A stretch of 26,423 bases of DNA from an uncultured Bacteroidales bacterium (GCA_900545245.1 UQYV01000047.1:1-26423), one strand, 5' to 3'; shown: positions 14,301 through 23,800, numbered from the stretch's first letter. Made by a program: numbers and translations. The notes: generated by a model from the letters alone, not told the origin.

Positions 14301-16745
14301 GCTATCCTTGCCGCCTCCGGCTACCGTATATTCGTAAGTCTTGGAAAATTCGATGGTGTAAAGCCCGGCAGGCTTTCCGGATAGGTCAATCTTGAGATTC
14401 TTTCCGGAAACGCAGCGTCCTTTCCGGAGTTCGGCGGAATCGGTCTTGAGCACCCATTCGACCTCGCCGTCAAGATGTTCCCCGTTGCAGTCGGCTATCT
14501 CCACTTTGAACTCTGCGCTGTCTCCCTTGAGCACACTGCTCCTGGTGAGAGAGAACCCTCGGCGGAAGTTGCTGAACCTCATGTTTTCGGATGTGTCAGG
14601 CCGAAGGAAACTTCCCTCCGCCGCGCCGATGAGTTCCGCGTCAATGTCAAAATCTTCGCTTACCCGTAGCCATGTGCTGAACTCGAGTGTCTGCCCGGCT
14701 CCGTCAGTAATCTTTAGAGTTATGGTGAAATGGCTGTCCTTGTCGTATGCTGTCTTGACCAGGATGCAGAAATTCCCCAGCTCGTCCAGTTCTGGAGTTC
14801 CCTTGTCGACAACTCCGTTCCAGTCAGAGACGGTGTATTCTATCTGGGCATCCGAAAGACTGTTTCCGGCATAGCTAAAGACGCGTCCCTTTACAGGCAC
14901 GGTATCTCCGGGGAAGTATTTCACTCCGTCAGAAACAAATGATGCAGAAAACTCAGGAAGCTTGAACTCATCGACGGTGAACCATTGGGCGTTGGCAGTA
15001 AATCCTCCCACGAACACGGCTATTCTCCATTCTCCGTTGCGATGGTCGCTCGGAATTGTGAATTTGCCGGCCACGGAGCCGAAATCATTGGTCGTGAGTT
15101 CAAGTGTCTGGACATCCTTGTTCTCGGCGTCCGCTAGTTTGACCCGCACCGTTTCTCCTTGCGGTGAGGTGCTCATCCTGCCGTTATGATAGTCTTTGTA
15201 AAGTATTGCCTTGAAGTTAATTGTCTCTCCAGGGCGGTAGGCCGAGCGATCAGTGAGAACTTGTGCCTGCCAGTCCACATCAGGCCGGGAGGCATTGTCC
15301 TCCGGTGTGTAGATGCCCAGCTTCTCTGAGCTGCGTGCAAGCCCCTGCCCGTCAATGAAGTCGCACTTAATCCAACATCTTCCTCCCACATCTTTCAGGA
15401 CAGACTGGACTTCGCTGTCCATGAGTGTCGCTCCGTTAAAATGCACTGTTTTGCGCAGCAGTTCCTTGCCATTCCAGCTTCCGACAACAAGGTTTGCCTC
15501 CTTTACAGGCTTTCCGCTCTTTCTTTCTGCGGCATAAAGTAGCCATCCGTCTGCAGCTCTGTTTGCCGAGAGTGCGACGGAATGCTGTGAGAGGTTGCAG
15601 CCGTGCCTGATCTTGCCGGATTCAAACATCGCAAGGAATTCACCGTCAGGCAGTTCCGGCATCCGGACTTTCAATGTGTCGTTCACATAGTATCTTTCCG
15701 CTTTTACGTCAAGTGTTTTTGTCCATACGGGCACGTCTTTCTTCGTCAGTTTGTCGGCGTTCAGCCCCTCTCCTGCGTAGACGGAAATGTTCACGTCCTT
15801 CAAGTTCTGCAGGCGAATCTCGATGTCCTGTCCATGGACATCCGCGTCCAATCGCTTGGAGTCCAACTCCTCTATCATATTTTCGGCGGCATCTTCCCCC
15901 TTGAGAATCAATTTCTCCTCTCCGTAAAATCGTTTCTTTTCCGCGACAAGTTTTTCGCAATATGCTCTGAGACTGCGGTAGTCTTCATCAGGCGCATTGC
16001 ACTCTTTCAGCCTGCGGAACTTGAACGAAAGGGCATTCAATTTCGCGAGCGTCGCCACGGCCTTGCCCTCATATTTCTCTGCATAGCCTTCGTAAGCCTC
16101 TGCATAACAGGTACTTATGCGATAGAGTTCATACAGCGCGTCGACCGGATATGTTCCGGAATATGTTGAATTGAACTTGTCCTCAATTTTCTCGTATCCT
16201 ATTGAATTAGAAAGACTGCGGTTGAATGTCATCGAAAGAAGGACGTATTCGTAGTCGTTGTGTATGTGTGCGCGCATGACTTCGCCCTTGTAGCCGACAG
16301 GTGTCTTGTCCCAGAACTCGCTGCTGCTGGAGGACTTCAGTTTGCGGGACCATTTGTCGAGGAATTCTGCGCATTCGGAGGCATCGTAATTGTTGAAGCC
16401 GATGCCTGACACATATAATATTATAGGGTCACCGTAGGATATGAATTCGGCGTTCATTGATTCAGTAAGCTCGTCGCGGCGTTTCCAGTCCCGCTGGCTG
16501 CCAATCCGGACATATTGAGTGGCGGCGCGCCAGAAGTCGTAGCTGAGTTTTTCAGCGCGTGCCTTATCCTTTATCTGCCCGAGTATTTTCGTGGCTTTCT
16601 GAGGCAAGTCATTCTCTGTCGTCTTTTCATATTCTTTCCAAAGACGGTCCACTTCCTTGCGGTTTCCGCCTTCCGCACACGATGCCCCGGCGCCGACTGA
16701 CAAGAAACAAACCATCATAGTCACAGCAACTTTTTTCATGTTCAT
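11328..16745 (-). CDS. Large alpha-2-macroglobulin-like envelope protein
   Basis: The product is about 1805 residues from ATG 16745 (ATG 16739 also possible; the frame is open to 16820). The N-terminal signal MKKVAVTMMVCFLSVGAG is followed by ASC, a weak lipobox, so a periplasmic lipoprotein is possible. MG2-type beta domains follow, with the hallmark DRSAYRPGETINFKAILYKD. A central A2M-type region contains FQSTLAFEPFLQSDGSGNVE and FRTSDRLSTYVLALFAHDK. A late alpha-helical part resembles a thioester-domain toroid (EDGGFAWFTGMSSSPILTT). The usual thioester CxEQ motif is not seen in that part, so covalent trapping of proteases is doubtful. Bacterial A2M-like proteins are thought to protect the envelope or trap proteases in the periplasm. 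It is convergent with the small exported protein and near mtgA. Confidence 0.85.
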   Translation of the reverse strand: MNMKKVAVTMMVCFLSVGAGASCAEGGNRKEVDRLWKEYEKTTENDLPQKATKILGQIKDKARAEKLSYDFWRAATQYVRIGSQRDWKRRDELTESMNAEFISYGDPIILYVSGIGFNNYDASECAEFLDKWSRKLKSSSSSEFWDKTPVGYKGEVMRAHIHNDYEYVLLSMTFNRSLSNSIGYEKIEDKFNSTYSGTYPVDALYELYRISTCYAEAYEGYAEKYEGKAVATLAKLNALSFKFRRLKECNAPDEDYRSLRAYCEKLVAEKKRFYGEEKLILKGEDAAENMIEELDSKRLDADVHGQDIEIRLQNLKDVNISVYAGEGLNADKLTKKDVPVWTKTLDVKAERYYVNDTLKVRMPELPDGEFLAMFESGKIRHGCNLSQHSVALSANRAADGWLLYAAERKSGKPVKEANLVVGSWNGKELLRKTVHFNGATLMDSEVQSVLKDVGGRCWIKCDFIDGQGLARSSEKLGIYTPEDNASRPDVDWQAQVLTDRSAYRPGETINFKAILYKDYHNGRMSTSPQGETVRVKLADAENKDVQTLELTTNDFGSVAGKFTIPSDHRNGEWRIAVFVGGFTANAQWFTVDEFKLPEFSASFVSDGVKYFPGDTVPVKGRVFSYAGNSLSDAQIEYTVSDWNGVVDKGTPELDELGNFCILVKTAYDKDSHFTITLKITDGAGQTLEFSTWLRVSEDFDIDAELIGAAEGSFLRPDTSENMRFSNFRRGFSLTRSSVLKGDSAEFKVEIADCNGEHLDGEVEWVLKTDSAELRKGRCVSGKNLKIDLSGKPAGLYTIEFSKTYEYTVAGGGKDSTREALEYELLKLCDNETVLDADVENAFKVVDGDDGNISLLFGAAQGDIWANIMIFSLDSHLLLNEKLHLAGVRGKTGSLKKLCWKHAAEWSDKVLLRIEYFKNGIYRTFEHEYGRNRSTFELPLSVSTFTDKCLPGTEYRVMLSTGKDSEVLAAVFDKSTEDIRSNLWSAVLPSFSSIYVDSDNNTGCEFDGWAGDSRRHWRLDGGNNRILMAKSGVAAPGAADAMLSESVVVEDSTPFQLAEEQPSFRDDQEVAKTLKIRKNFQSTLAFEPFLQSDGSGNVELRFRTSDRLSTYVLALFAHDKAFRNATLRKEFVVSQPVTITVHEPSLLYGGDRYIFRPSISNNSGKDLNGTLTVFIYDGDDSSRPLSVQNCPVSIGADKSVSKEFAVAVPDADKMKSGNEGKAQLSIKTVFRAKASENGSTELSDAILVKIPVLEGKQVLTESHSGIYRHDMDKDALIHSLEGQFVNTIHLGAVTREVKISDLIAETLAQKAELKSKNLLDISEVLYVHLASDSPDAHEIASLIKSLLDCRCEDGGFAWFTGMSSSPILTTVILERLAILHEEGKLPSGTNWDNVLSNAVKYIDRQIFVERNGYHWFGGISISQYLYVRSFFPDIAVDTKAIKAKVGDRRFKEVAKSMKAYLQASAKEDKLNGQILEKARRSSTILKLITSDSNAFDSSLGLKCRKMKKTLTRSIESLKEYAVEDPSGGMYYPNAVMPFRALLSSEAYAHSLLCDMLSRWNAMSEKTSGKPDARALEIADGIRLWLMIQKESQQWQNNFEFVCAINSVRRGSPALMETSVISLTKTYEKPFEQIKAAGNGFGIERRFFVEELVQSTVKGQEGTRLSQLRELQTGETLSVGQKVIVRYSVSSEENRSLVHIRTPYNACLRPVRQLSGNYGYWLRSWRINAASRGFNAWWITPQGYREVHDDAIDYWFDVYPEQNTTIEDEFYVSQAGVFTAPVCEIESLYAPHYRANSAFDGSLTVRE

Positions 16746-16830
16746 AACAATTATTTTTTCAAAACACAAGGTCATCGAGTCAACTAAGAAGATGGAGTGC
16801 AAGGCGAACGAGAAATTCAAACCGCAGCAA

Positions 16831-16846
16831 CCTCACGGTTGTGAGG
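16831..16846. repeat. Short hairpin between folC and the alpha-2-macroglobulin-like gene
   Basis: CCTCAC at 16831-16836 pairs with GTGAGG at 16841-16846 around GGTT. It lies 8 bases past the folC stop on the minus strand. AACC/GGTT could form an alternative smaller stem. It lacks a T-tract, so termination is uncertain. Confidence 0.3.
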
Positions 16847-16853
16847 ATTTGGA

Positions 16854-18176
16854 TTATCGAAGTTCAACGCAGCAATCCGCTTCTTGTTTGGCTCGTATTG
16901 CTTCAGATACAACATAAGTACTCCCACCGATATAAATCAGCGGCTTCGTGCAGGTCTCGGACAAGTTCTGCGCCAGTGCGACCGCCTCGGCGACAGTGTG
17001 GCAGACGAATGCCTCTGTGCCGTATGCTGCCCGTGCCTCGTCCGCCGGCAAGGCCCTTGAACTCGATGCGTTTGTAAAAATGACCTTAGCGCAACGCGGA
17101 ATCATCCTTATCACGCTCTTGTAGTCCTTGTCGGCGACGCTTCCGTAGACCATAATCAGTTCATATCCGTCGTCTTTCACCATCCTTTCCAACTGTGCGA
17201 AATTGTATTTCAGCCCGTGCTGGTTGTGCCCGATGTCAACAATGGTGAGAGGGGAGTCGCACACCTTTTCCCAGCGTCCGTGAAAACCTGTGCGCTCCGC
17301 AGTATGCTTCAGTGCGTCGAGTACAAGGGGTGATGTCGCTGATTTTGGAATTATCCCTTTCCGGTGAAGGACGGTGAGAGCGGCCAGAGCCGTCGGGAGA
17401 TTCTTCTTCTGGTAGCATCCGTGGAGGTCAAGCTCTTCGAGAAGTGCAGCAAGAGTGTTTTGGGAAAACTGGAAGTCCTTGTCGGCAAAAGAAATGTCCG
17501 CCCCGTCCTTGGCCGCCTTTGCCTTGAACACGAGGTCGCTGTCCTCTCCGGACTCGCCGATGACGACTGGAGTCTCCGGTTTGATGATGCCGGCTTTCTC
17601 GGCGGCAATCTTGGAAATCGTGTCTCCGAGTATGTTGCAGTGGTCCAATCCTATGTTAGTGATTACGCTCAACTGTGGAGATATGATGTTGGTGCTGTCA
17701 AGTCGCCCTCCGAGCCCTGTCTCGATGACTGCGAAATCCACGCCCTCCTTGGCAAACCACCAGAAGGAGAGCGCGGTGGTGATCTCGAAGAACGACAGGT
17801 TCAGTTCGTCAAATACCGGCCACCATCGTGTACAGAATTCCAGAACATCCTGCTGTGGAATCAGCCCCTGCCCGATAATCCTTGCTCTCTCCCTGAAGTC
17901 CAGCAGATGCGGCGATGTGTAAAGCCCGACCTTGTAGCCCATGGCCGCGAGCGACGCCGCCAGCATATTGCTAACCGACCCCTTGCCGTTCGTCCCCGCT
18001 ACATGCACGCTCTTGTAGTTCCGGTGCGGATGCCCGAGTCGTGAGTCAAACTCCATCATATTTTCAAGCCCCGGGTGGTAGGCGTTGCCGCCCACCGTCT
18101 GATAGGACGGGAACCTCTTGAACAGCCGCTCAATAAGTTCGTCATATTCCTTTTCGTCGAATTTTTCCATTTTCAT
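16854..18176 (-). CDS. folC: Folylpolyglutamate synthase / dihydrofolate synthase
   Basis: This 440-residue Mur-ligase-type enzyme adds glutamate to dihydropteroate and/or folates using ATP in the cytoplasm. The P-loop HVAGTNGKGSVS spans 58-69, with G61-S67 binding ATP. TGLGGRLDSTNII and TNIGLDHCNILGD with EKAGIIK are further FolC/Mur family signatures. HGRWEKV and DIGHNQHG correspond to the conserved C-terminal region (usually DGAHN or similar). Length is typical. ATG 18176 is used; ATG 18170 (MEKF) is equally plausible. The next gene, the alpha-2-macroglobulin-like one, is in the same direction 108 bases away, but there is no functional link. Confidence 0.92.
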   Translation of the reverse strand: MKMEKFDEKEYDELIERLFKRFPSYQTVGGNAYHPGLENMMEFDSRLGHPHRNYKSVHVAGTNGKGSVSNMLAASLAAMGYKVGLYTSPHLLDFRERARIIGQGLIPQQDVLEFCTRWWPVFDELNLSFFEITTALSFWWFAKEGVDFAVIETGLGGRLDSTNIISPQLSVITNIGLDHCNILGDTISKIAAEKAGIIKPETPVVIGESGEDSDLVFKAKAAKDGADISFADKDFQFSQNTLAALLEELDLHGCYQKKNLPTALAALTVLHRKGIIPKSATSPLVLDALKHTAERTGFHGRWEKVCDSPLTIVDIGHNQHGLKYNFAQLERMVKDDGYELIMVYGSVADKDYKSVIRMIPRCAKVIFTNASSSRALPADEARAAYGTEAFVCHTVAEAVALAQNLSETCTKPLIYIGGSTYVVSEAIRAKQEADCCVELR

Positions 18177-18203
18177 AGCCTCCTTTCAAGCAATATATTC
18201 CCA

Positions 18204-18211
18204 CAAAATTA
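18204..18211 (-). promoter_or_regulatory. Candidate -7 element for folC
   Basis: The minus strand reads TAATTTTG, fitting TAnnTTTG. A TTG (minus strand, near 18234-18236) lies 22 bases upstream. The leader to the folC ATG is about 25 bases. Confidence 0.4.
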
Positions 18212-18273
18212 ATCATTCGGTTCTGATATGTATCAAAAAACTAAAGTCTTAAATCAAATAATGTGTTTATTTG

Positions 18274-18287
18274 CGGAATTTATTCCG
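18274..18287. promoter_or_regulatory. Inverted repeat in the folC / GH127 intergenic region
   Basis: CGGAAT at 18274-18279 and ATTCCG at 18282-18287 are perfect inverse arms with a 2-base spacer. In the same divergent gap, TCTGATA occurs at 18222 and again near 18309, both followed by CAAA within a few bases. These could be regulator sites for the GH127 gene, for which no strong TAnnTTTG motif was found (nearest TAACTTG before the ATG). Confidence 0.3.
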
Positions 18288-18363
18288 ACATTTGTAATTC
18301 TCATAAATCTGATACAAATTTAGTTCAACTAATTTTTTAACGCATACTTAGTAACTTGATAAT

Positions 18364-20301
18364 ATGACACAAAACTTTTTGATTTTCAACCGCCGCTTCT
18401 TGATGAGTTTTTCCGCATTGGTTCTCGGATGCGGCGTATGCCTTGCCGGTAGCGGCAAAACATCGAAAACCGACGGAGGTATGACGGTGAAATCAGTGAA
18501 GGTCGACGGATATGTCGGCGGGCGAATTGACGACTGTTTTCAGCATCGCGTGATGGAACAGAATGTTGATGAGATTGTTGATCCGTTCCGTCATAGAATC
18601 GAAAGCTGGAAATGGAACAGCGAATTTTGGGGGAAATGGACGCTCGGGGCAATAGGCGCGTATCGTTACACCTGGAATCCTGAACTTTATAACAAAATCG
18701 CAAAATCTGTTGCGGACATAATCGCGACTCAGACCCCAGACGGCTATATTGGAAACTATCCTCCTGAAAATCAGATGAAAGAATGGGATATATGGGGACG
18801 GAAATACACGATGCTCGGACTTCTGAGCTGGTATGAACTGACGGGAGACCGCAAGGCCCTCGATGCCGCTGCCGGTGTGGCGGACCACCTCATTTCGCAG
18901 ATTGGTCCGGACAAGAAAAATATAGTTCTGACAGGAAATTATCGTGGAATGCCGAGTTCTACGGTGCTTGAACCTATTATGAGTCTCTATAACAAGACAG
19001 GTGAGCAGCGTTACCTTGACTTTGCTTCGTACATCGTTGCACAGTGGGAGACTCCGGAAGGACCGCAGCTCATAAGCCGAGCCGATGTTCCTGTCTCACT
19101 GCGCTTTCCGCATCCTGTAAAGTGGTTCAGCTATGACAACGGCTCGAAAGCCTATGAGATGATGTCTTGCTATGAAGGACTGCTTGAATACTATAAGGTC
19201 ACAGCAAACAAACGTGACTATGATGCTGTCCTGAAAGCCTACACGCACATCCTTGCGGAAGAGATTAATGTAGCCGGCTCCGGAAGTGCGGTCGAGTGCT
19301 GGTATGGCGGCAAGGCACTTCAGACGGTCCCGACCTACCACACTATGGAAACCTGTGTGGGCTTCACTTGGATGCAGTTCTGCAGCCGTCTTCTTGCTCT
19401 GACCGGAGACTCCCGCTATGCCGACAACATTGAGCGCACATTCTACAACGCCATCCTCGGAGCACTGAAGGACGACGGATGCCAGATTGCAAAATATACT
19501 CCGCTTGAGGGCTGGCGTGTTGAGGGAGAAAAGCAGTGCGGGCTGAACATCAATTGCTGCAATGCCAACGGACCGAGAGCCTTTGCGATGATTCCTCAGC
19601 TTGCTTGTCAGGCAGAGGATAAGATGCTTAAACTCAACTGGTACGGAGATTCTGAGGCAAAAGTTGTCCTTGGACGTCGCAATGCCATGAAAATGACAGT
19701 ATCCGGAAATTATCCGGTTTCAGGCGATGTCGCCATTGGACTTGAACTGGTAAAGCCTGCTGACTTCACGCTTGCTCTCCGTATTCCGGAGTGGAGCCGA
19801 AACACGTCGGCAACTCTCATCAGCGGGGCTGACACCACTGCTGTTGACTTGAGCGAACTTCAGGCAGGGGAATATGCCAAAATCTCCCGTAAATGGAAAT
19901 CCGGCGACCGCATAGAGCTTTCCCTCGACCTGACCGCTCACCTTTTGGAGCAGAACGGCTGCCAAGCCATTGTCAGGGGACCGCTCGTGCTTGCGCGGGA
20001 TTCCCGTTTCAACGACGGTTTTGTCGATGAAGGCGTTGTGGTCCAGGCAGCTTCCGACGGAACGGTAGAACTTACACCGGCAGATGCGGACGGTTTTGCG
20101 TGGATGGCGTTCACGGCACAGATGGTTGTCGGCACTGATCTTGAGAATTATGGCAAGCCGCGTCCGGTTCACCTTTGCGACTTCGCCTCAGCAGGCAACA
20201 CGTGGGACAAGTCTGTACGTTACCGTGTCTGGTTGCCGAAGACTCTCAATGTCATGAAAGGCGAGTATCGCGCCTACAATGACGGCCCGGCTGAAGATTA
20301 G
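18364..20301 (+). CDS. GH127-family glycoside hydrolase, probable beta-L-arabinofuranosidase
   Basis: The protein has 645 residues, the usual length for GH127 (formerly DUF1680). An (alpha/alpha)6 barrel is followed by C-terminal beta domains. The zinc-thiolate site of the family is intact: TMETC gives E329 and C331, and NINCCNANGPR gives C398 and C399. By comparison with the characterised HypBA1, C398 would be the nucleophile and E311 (SAVECWYGG) the likely acid/base. The N-terminus is hydrophobic (FLMSFSALVLGCGVCLAGS), so it is exported or a lipoprotein; an alternative start is ATG 18403. It would release beta-L-arabinofuranose from plant glycans or glycoproteins. No SusC/SusD pair or other glycosidase is nearby, so it is not in a typical utilisation locus. 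Related substrates are possible. Confidence 0.87.
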   Translation: MTQNFLIFNRRFLMSFSALVLGCGVCLAGSGKTSKTDGGMTVKSVKVDGYVGGRIDDCFQHRVMEQNVDEIVDPFRHRIESWKWNSEFWGKWTLGAIGAYRYTWNPELYNKIAKSVADIIATQTPDGYIGNYPPENQMKEWDIWGRKYTMLGLLSWYELTGDRKALDAAAGVADHLISQIGPDKKNIVLTGNYRGMPSSTVLEPIMSLYNKTGEQRYLDFASYIVAQWETPEGPQLISRADVPVSLRFPHPVKWFSYDNGSKAYEMMSCYEGLLEYYKVTANKRDYDAVLKAYTHILAEEINVAGSGSAVECWYGGKALQTVPTYHTMETCVGFTWMQFCSRLLALTGDSRYADNIERTFYNAILGALKDDGCQIAKYTPLEGWRVEGEKQCGLNINCCNANGPRAFAMIPQLACQAEDKMLKLNWYGDSEAKVVLGRRNAMKMTVSGNYPVSGDVAIGLELVKPADFTLALRIPEWSRNTSATLISGADTTAVDLSELQAGEYAKISRKWKSGDRIELSLDLTAHLLEQNGCQAIVRGPLVLARDSRFNDGFVDEGVVVQAASDGTVELTPADADGFAWMAFTAQMVVGTDLENYGKPRPVHLCDFASAGNTWDKSVRYRVWLPKTLNVMKGEYRAYNDGPAED

Positions 20302-20379
20302 TAAACCGCAATGTTTTCTTTCTTATAAGTCTTGTTGCCCTCATTCTGGGACTATTTTCCTGACATCGATGTCGCCGGA

Positions 20380-20496
20380 TTAGACCTGGTTTTCCTGCAC
20401 TATTTTTAGGATCGCCGCGCCGTAGCCTTCGGCCTTTGCCGTGCCGATGCCGGCGTGGAAGTTCTAGATGGTCCAGTCTCTGCAAATAAGATTCTG
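20380..20496 (-). pseudogene. Decayed coding fragment, family unknown
   Basis: In the same minus-strand frame as the winged-helix fragment next door, but beyond its stop, the sequence reads KQNLICRDWTI, a TAG, then NFHAGIGTAKAEGYGAAIL and further residues to a TAA. It looks protein-like but is interrupted by an in-frame stop and has no start. I do not recognise it. It may be a relic of a gene disrupted when this region was rearranged, or chance. Confidence 0.25.
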
Positions 20497-20499
20497 CTT

Positions 20500-20778
20500 T
20501 TAGATCCGTTCAAAGAAATCGTCGTAGTCTTTGTCGAGAATCTTCCAGATGCCGTTTTTGCGTCCGCCTTCACGGGCAATCAAGTTCAGGTCGGTGAGAC
20601 GTTTCATGTGTGTCTTGACTTGCCGCGTAGATATATTTAGATCTTCTGCAATCATGTCAATGTTCACTTTATGGTTCATAGTAATAAGCTTATATATGCG
20701 TCTTTGAGCTTTTGTGAACTCTTTTGGGATTTGGACAGCGGCGACAGATAGACGGTTGCGAACCGCATCCGAGATGAT
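20500..20778 (-). pseudogene. Truncated C-terminal winged-helix domain (COG2865-like ATP-binding regulator)
   Basis: The frame is open for 93 codons between a stop at 20779-20781 and the TAA at 20500-20502. It encodes FTKAQRRIYKLITMNH, IAEDLNISTRQVKTHMKRL and LNLIAREGGRKNGIWKIL, a classic winged helix. This matches the C-terminal end of AlbA_2/COG2865-type ATP-binding proteins, often found near restriction systems. The N-terminal AlbA and ATPase parts are missing, so I call it a remnant. A 59-residue protein could still be made from the ATG at 20677-20679. It lies head-to-head with hsdR. The rest of the gap 20302-20863 holds only the fragment at 20380-20496 and the hsdR promoter. Confidence 0.6.
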
Positions 20779-20821
20779 TTATTTGAAGATAGTAATTCAG
20801 GCAAGTATCAATATTTTTTGT

Positions 20822-20829
20822 TATTTTTG
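20822..20829 (+). promoter_or_regulatory. -7 promoter element for the hsdR operon
   Basis: TATTTTTG matches TAnnTTTG about 35 bases before the hsdR ATG at 20864. No TTG was found at the ideal -33 distance. Confidence 0.45.
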
Positions 20830-20863
20830 CGTAGGCAAGAATATTTCAGAAAAAGAGTTTTAT

Positions 20864-23800
20864 ATGGCATCATTCAGCGAGGATAGTCGTGTGAAGTTCC
20901 CTACGATTATGCATCTTATGGGGATGGGATATAAGTACATTTCCCAGAAGGGATTATATTCGAAATATGTGAATGCGCCAAAGACGGATTATGATCCACG
21001 TACGAACATTCTGCTGTCATATTTTAAGGAAGCATATAGGAAGCTGAACCACGATGCGGCAGAAGACGGAGCGGAGAAGATGCTTGCCAGAATACAAACT
21101 GTTCTCTCAAATGATGATCTGGGGAGGCAATTCTACAAAGAAGTGCTGTTGAACACTGAAGAACGTATCATTGATCTCTCGTCCCCGTTCAACTTTGCCC
21201 ATAACAACACATTTCAGGTCGCCACGGAAATGACCTGCGGAGACAAGGACGGTGATAACTATCGACCGGATATAACGTTGTTTATCAATGGACTGCCATT
21301 GGCTTTTATCGAAGTCAAGAAAGAGAATAACCATAAGGGCATTCAGGCAGAGACGGAACGTATGAAAGTCAGATTTCAGAATCCGGCGTTTAGAAGGTAC
21401 TTGAACATCACGCAGATTATGGTGTTCAGCAACGATATGGAATATGACTGTAATGAAGTCACGCCTACAATCGGAGCCTTTTACGCTACAATCGGGAAAA
21501 AGGACACTAAATACAATTGCTTCCGAGAAGATGGCCAGGACAGTTTCCCCGTGGCAAGAAATATTGTGCCGGTCTCTGAGAGTGACGAGGAGATTCTTTT
21601 AAGGGACAACAATGTGCCGCAATATAGGAACAGCAGTGAATATCAGACGAATTGCAGGGCAAACACTCCGACAAAGAGAATCTGCGACAGTTTATTTTCG
21701 TTCGAGCGGTTCTGGTTCCTTTTGAAATATGGCATTGCATATGTGGATTACAATAATGGGCTGCAGAAGCACATTATGCGGTATCCTCAGATATTTGCGA
21801 CCAAGGCTATTGAAAGATTCCTTGACTCCGGCAAAAGAAAGGGTATAATATGGCATACGCAGGGTAGCGGCAAGACGGCATTGTCTTTTTACAATGTGAA
21901 GTATCTTACGGACTATTATTCAAAGCAGGGCATTGTTCCTCAGTTCTTTTTCATTGTTGACAGGCTTGACCTTATGATTCAGGCGCAACGTGAGTTCTCA
22001 TACAGGGGACTGAAGGTCAATTCTGTTCAGACCAAGGATGATTTTGCAAAGATTATCGGCAGCGGCCTCACAACGCAGAACCGGGAAGGCAAGCCGGAAA
22101 TAACGGTCGTGAACATCCAGAAGTTTTCCAATGACTCCAAGGCCTTGGCAAAAAATGCCTACAATGTTCCGGTTCAGAGAATATATTTCATAGACGAGGC
22201 CCACAGAAACTACAGTCCGGACGGGTCTTTCCTAAAGAATCTGATTCAGAGTGATGTGAATGCCGTGAAGATTGCACTTACCGGGACACCTATTATCAGC
22301 AGGGAATATAACACAAAGGACATATTCGGGGAATATATCCATACATATTTTTACAATGCGTCTATTGCGGACGGCTATACGCGCCGTCTTATACGTGAGG
22401 ACATCGGATCCAACTATAAGATTAGACTGCAGGAAGCTCTGAACAGCATCAGAATAAAGGCTCATAGCCTGAAAGAGACAGATATTTATTCTCACCACGT
22501 CTATGTGCAGCCGCTGCTCGATTATGTCATTGAGGATTTGAGAGATTTCAGGGTGAAAAATGGAGACGGGACATTGGGCGGAATGGTCGTATGCAACAGC
22601 AAGGAACAGGCGCAGATGATGTACCGGCTTTTTCTTGAAAAGTATGCCGACGAGAGCGAGCTTGATAATTATACTGATGAAGATGGTTCTATCGTTTACA
22701 GGAGCATATCCGCAAATGAAATGGAAGTCAAGCGGTCGCCTTGCCGGAAAGGCTGTTATCGTGCCGCTCTAATCACATATGACAGCTTCGACAAGGAGGC
22801 GAGGGCAAAATGGATTGAACTGTTCAAGGACGGAAAGATCGATTTGCTGATAGTATTCCAGATGCTCCAGACTGGATTTGATTCTCCGAGGCTCAAGAAA
22901 CTGTATCTTCATCGTATAGTCAAGGAGCATAACTTGCTCCAGACTCTTACACGGGTCAATCGTCCATATAAAGATATGAAATATGGCTATGTCGTGGATT
23001 TCGCCAATATCGAAGAGGAATACAGCAAGACTAACAAGGAGTATCAGTCGGAGTTGGAACACGAGGTGGGCAAGGATAACTTCAAGGATACAGACAAACT
23101 GCTCGTGACCATTGAGGAGGCAAAGGAACGGTTTGAAGATGCCAAGAAAGCGCTGTCGGGATATGAGCTTGATAATCCGGAATTGTTTTCAAGACAGCTG
23201 AATATGGAGGATGACAGGGAGAGTGTGAGAAAGATTGTCGGTGCGCTGGAGGATATGAGGAGTCTTCAGAATATGCTCATCTCTCAAGGTTCAGAAGGCG
23301 AAAGGATTGTCGAGGTCGAGAACATACATAATCTCATCAAAGCCGCAAAGAACAGGCTGGATTTGCTCGGGTTTGTAGATAATTCAGATGAGGCATCCAA
23401 TGTTCGGCAACTGCTTAACACTGCACTTGAAAACATAGAGTTCTCATTTGTGAAGCGCGGTGAGGGCGAACTTGAGATTCAGGAACAATACAAGCAGGCG
23501 GTAGCTCACGCAAGACAACAGTTAGGCGCTTGCGTTGATAGGGATGATCCAGAATATCGCTCAATACTTGAGGAATTCATGCGGCTGTTCCAGAAGAAGG
23601 ATATGGAGCAGCAGGACGAGTTCAATATGCACAAGAGAGTTGAAAATGTCAATGACATCCTTCGCAGAATCAAGAGAATCAATGAACGTGATGCTCTGGA
23701 GGCAATAAAGTATAATGGGGATACGAAGTTCGTCAGAGTGGAAAAGCGTTTGCGTGAAAAGGATAAGGAGGAGATAGAACACGACACAAAACCTCGTCAG

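Noticed and set aside
15603..16169. 188-codon open frame antisense to the alpha-2-macroglobulin-like gene
   Set aside because: It lies wholly inside a well-supported gene on the other strand, as do several similar long antisense frames, and shows no domain signature.
20455..20640. Plus-strand 61-codon frame in the gap before hsdR
   Set aside because: The opposite strand encodes a recognisable winged-helix domain there; this frame is its shadow.
20714..20863. Upstream extension of the hsdR frame by 50 codons
   Set aside because: It crosses the winged-helix relic and the TATTTTTG promoter element and has no similarity to HsdR; ATG 20864 begins a typical HsdR N-terminus.
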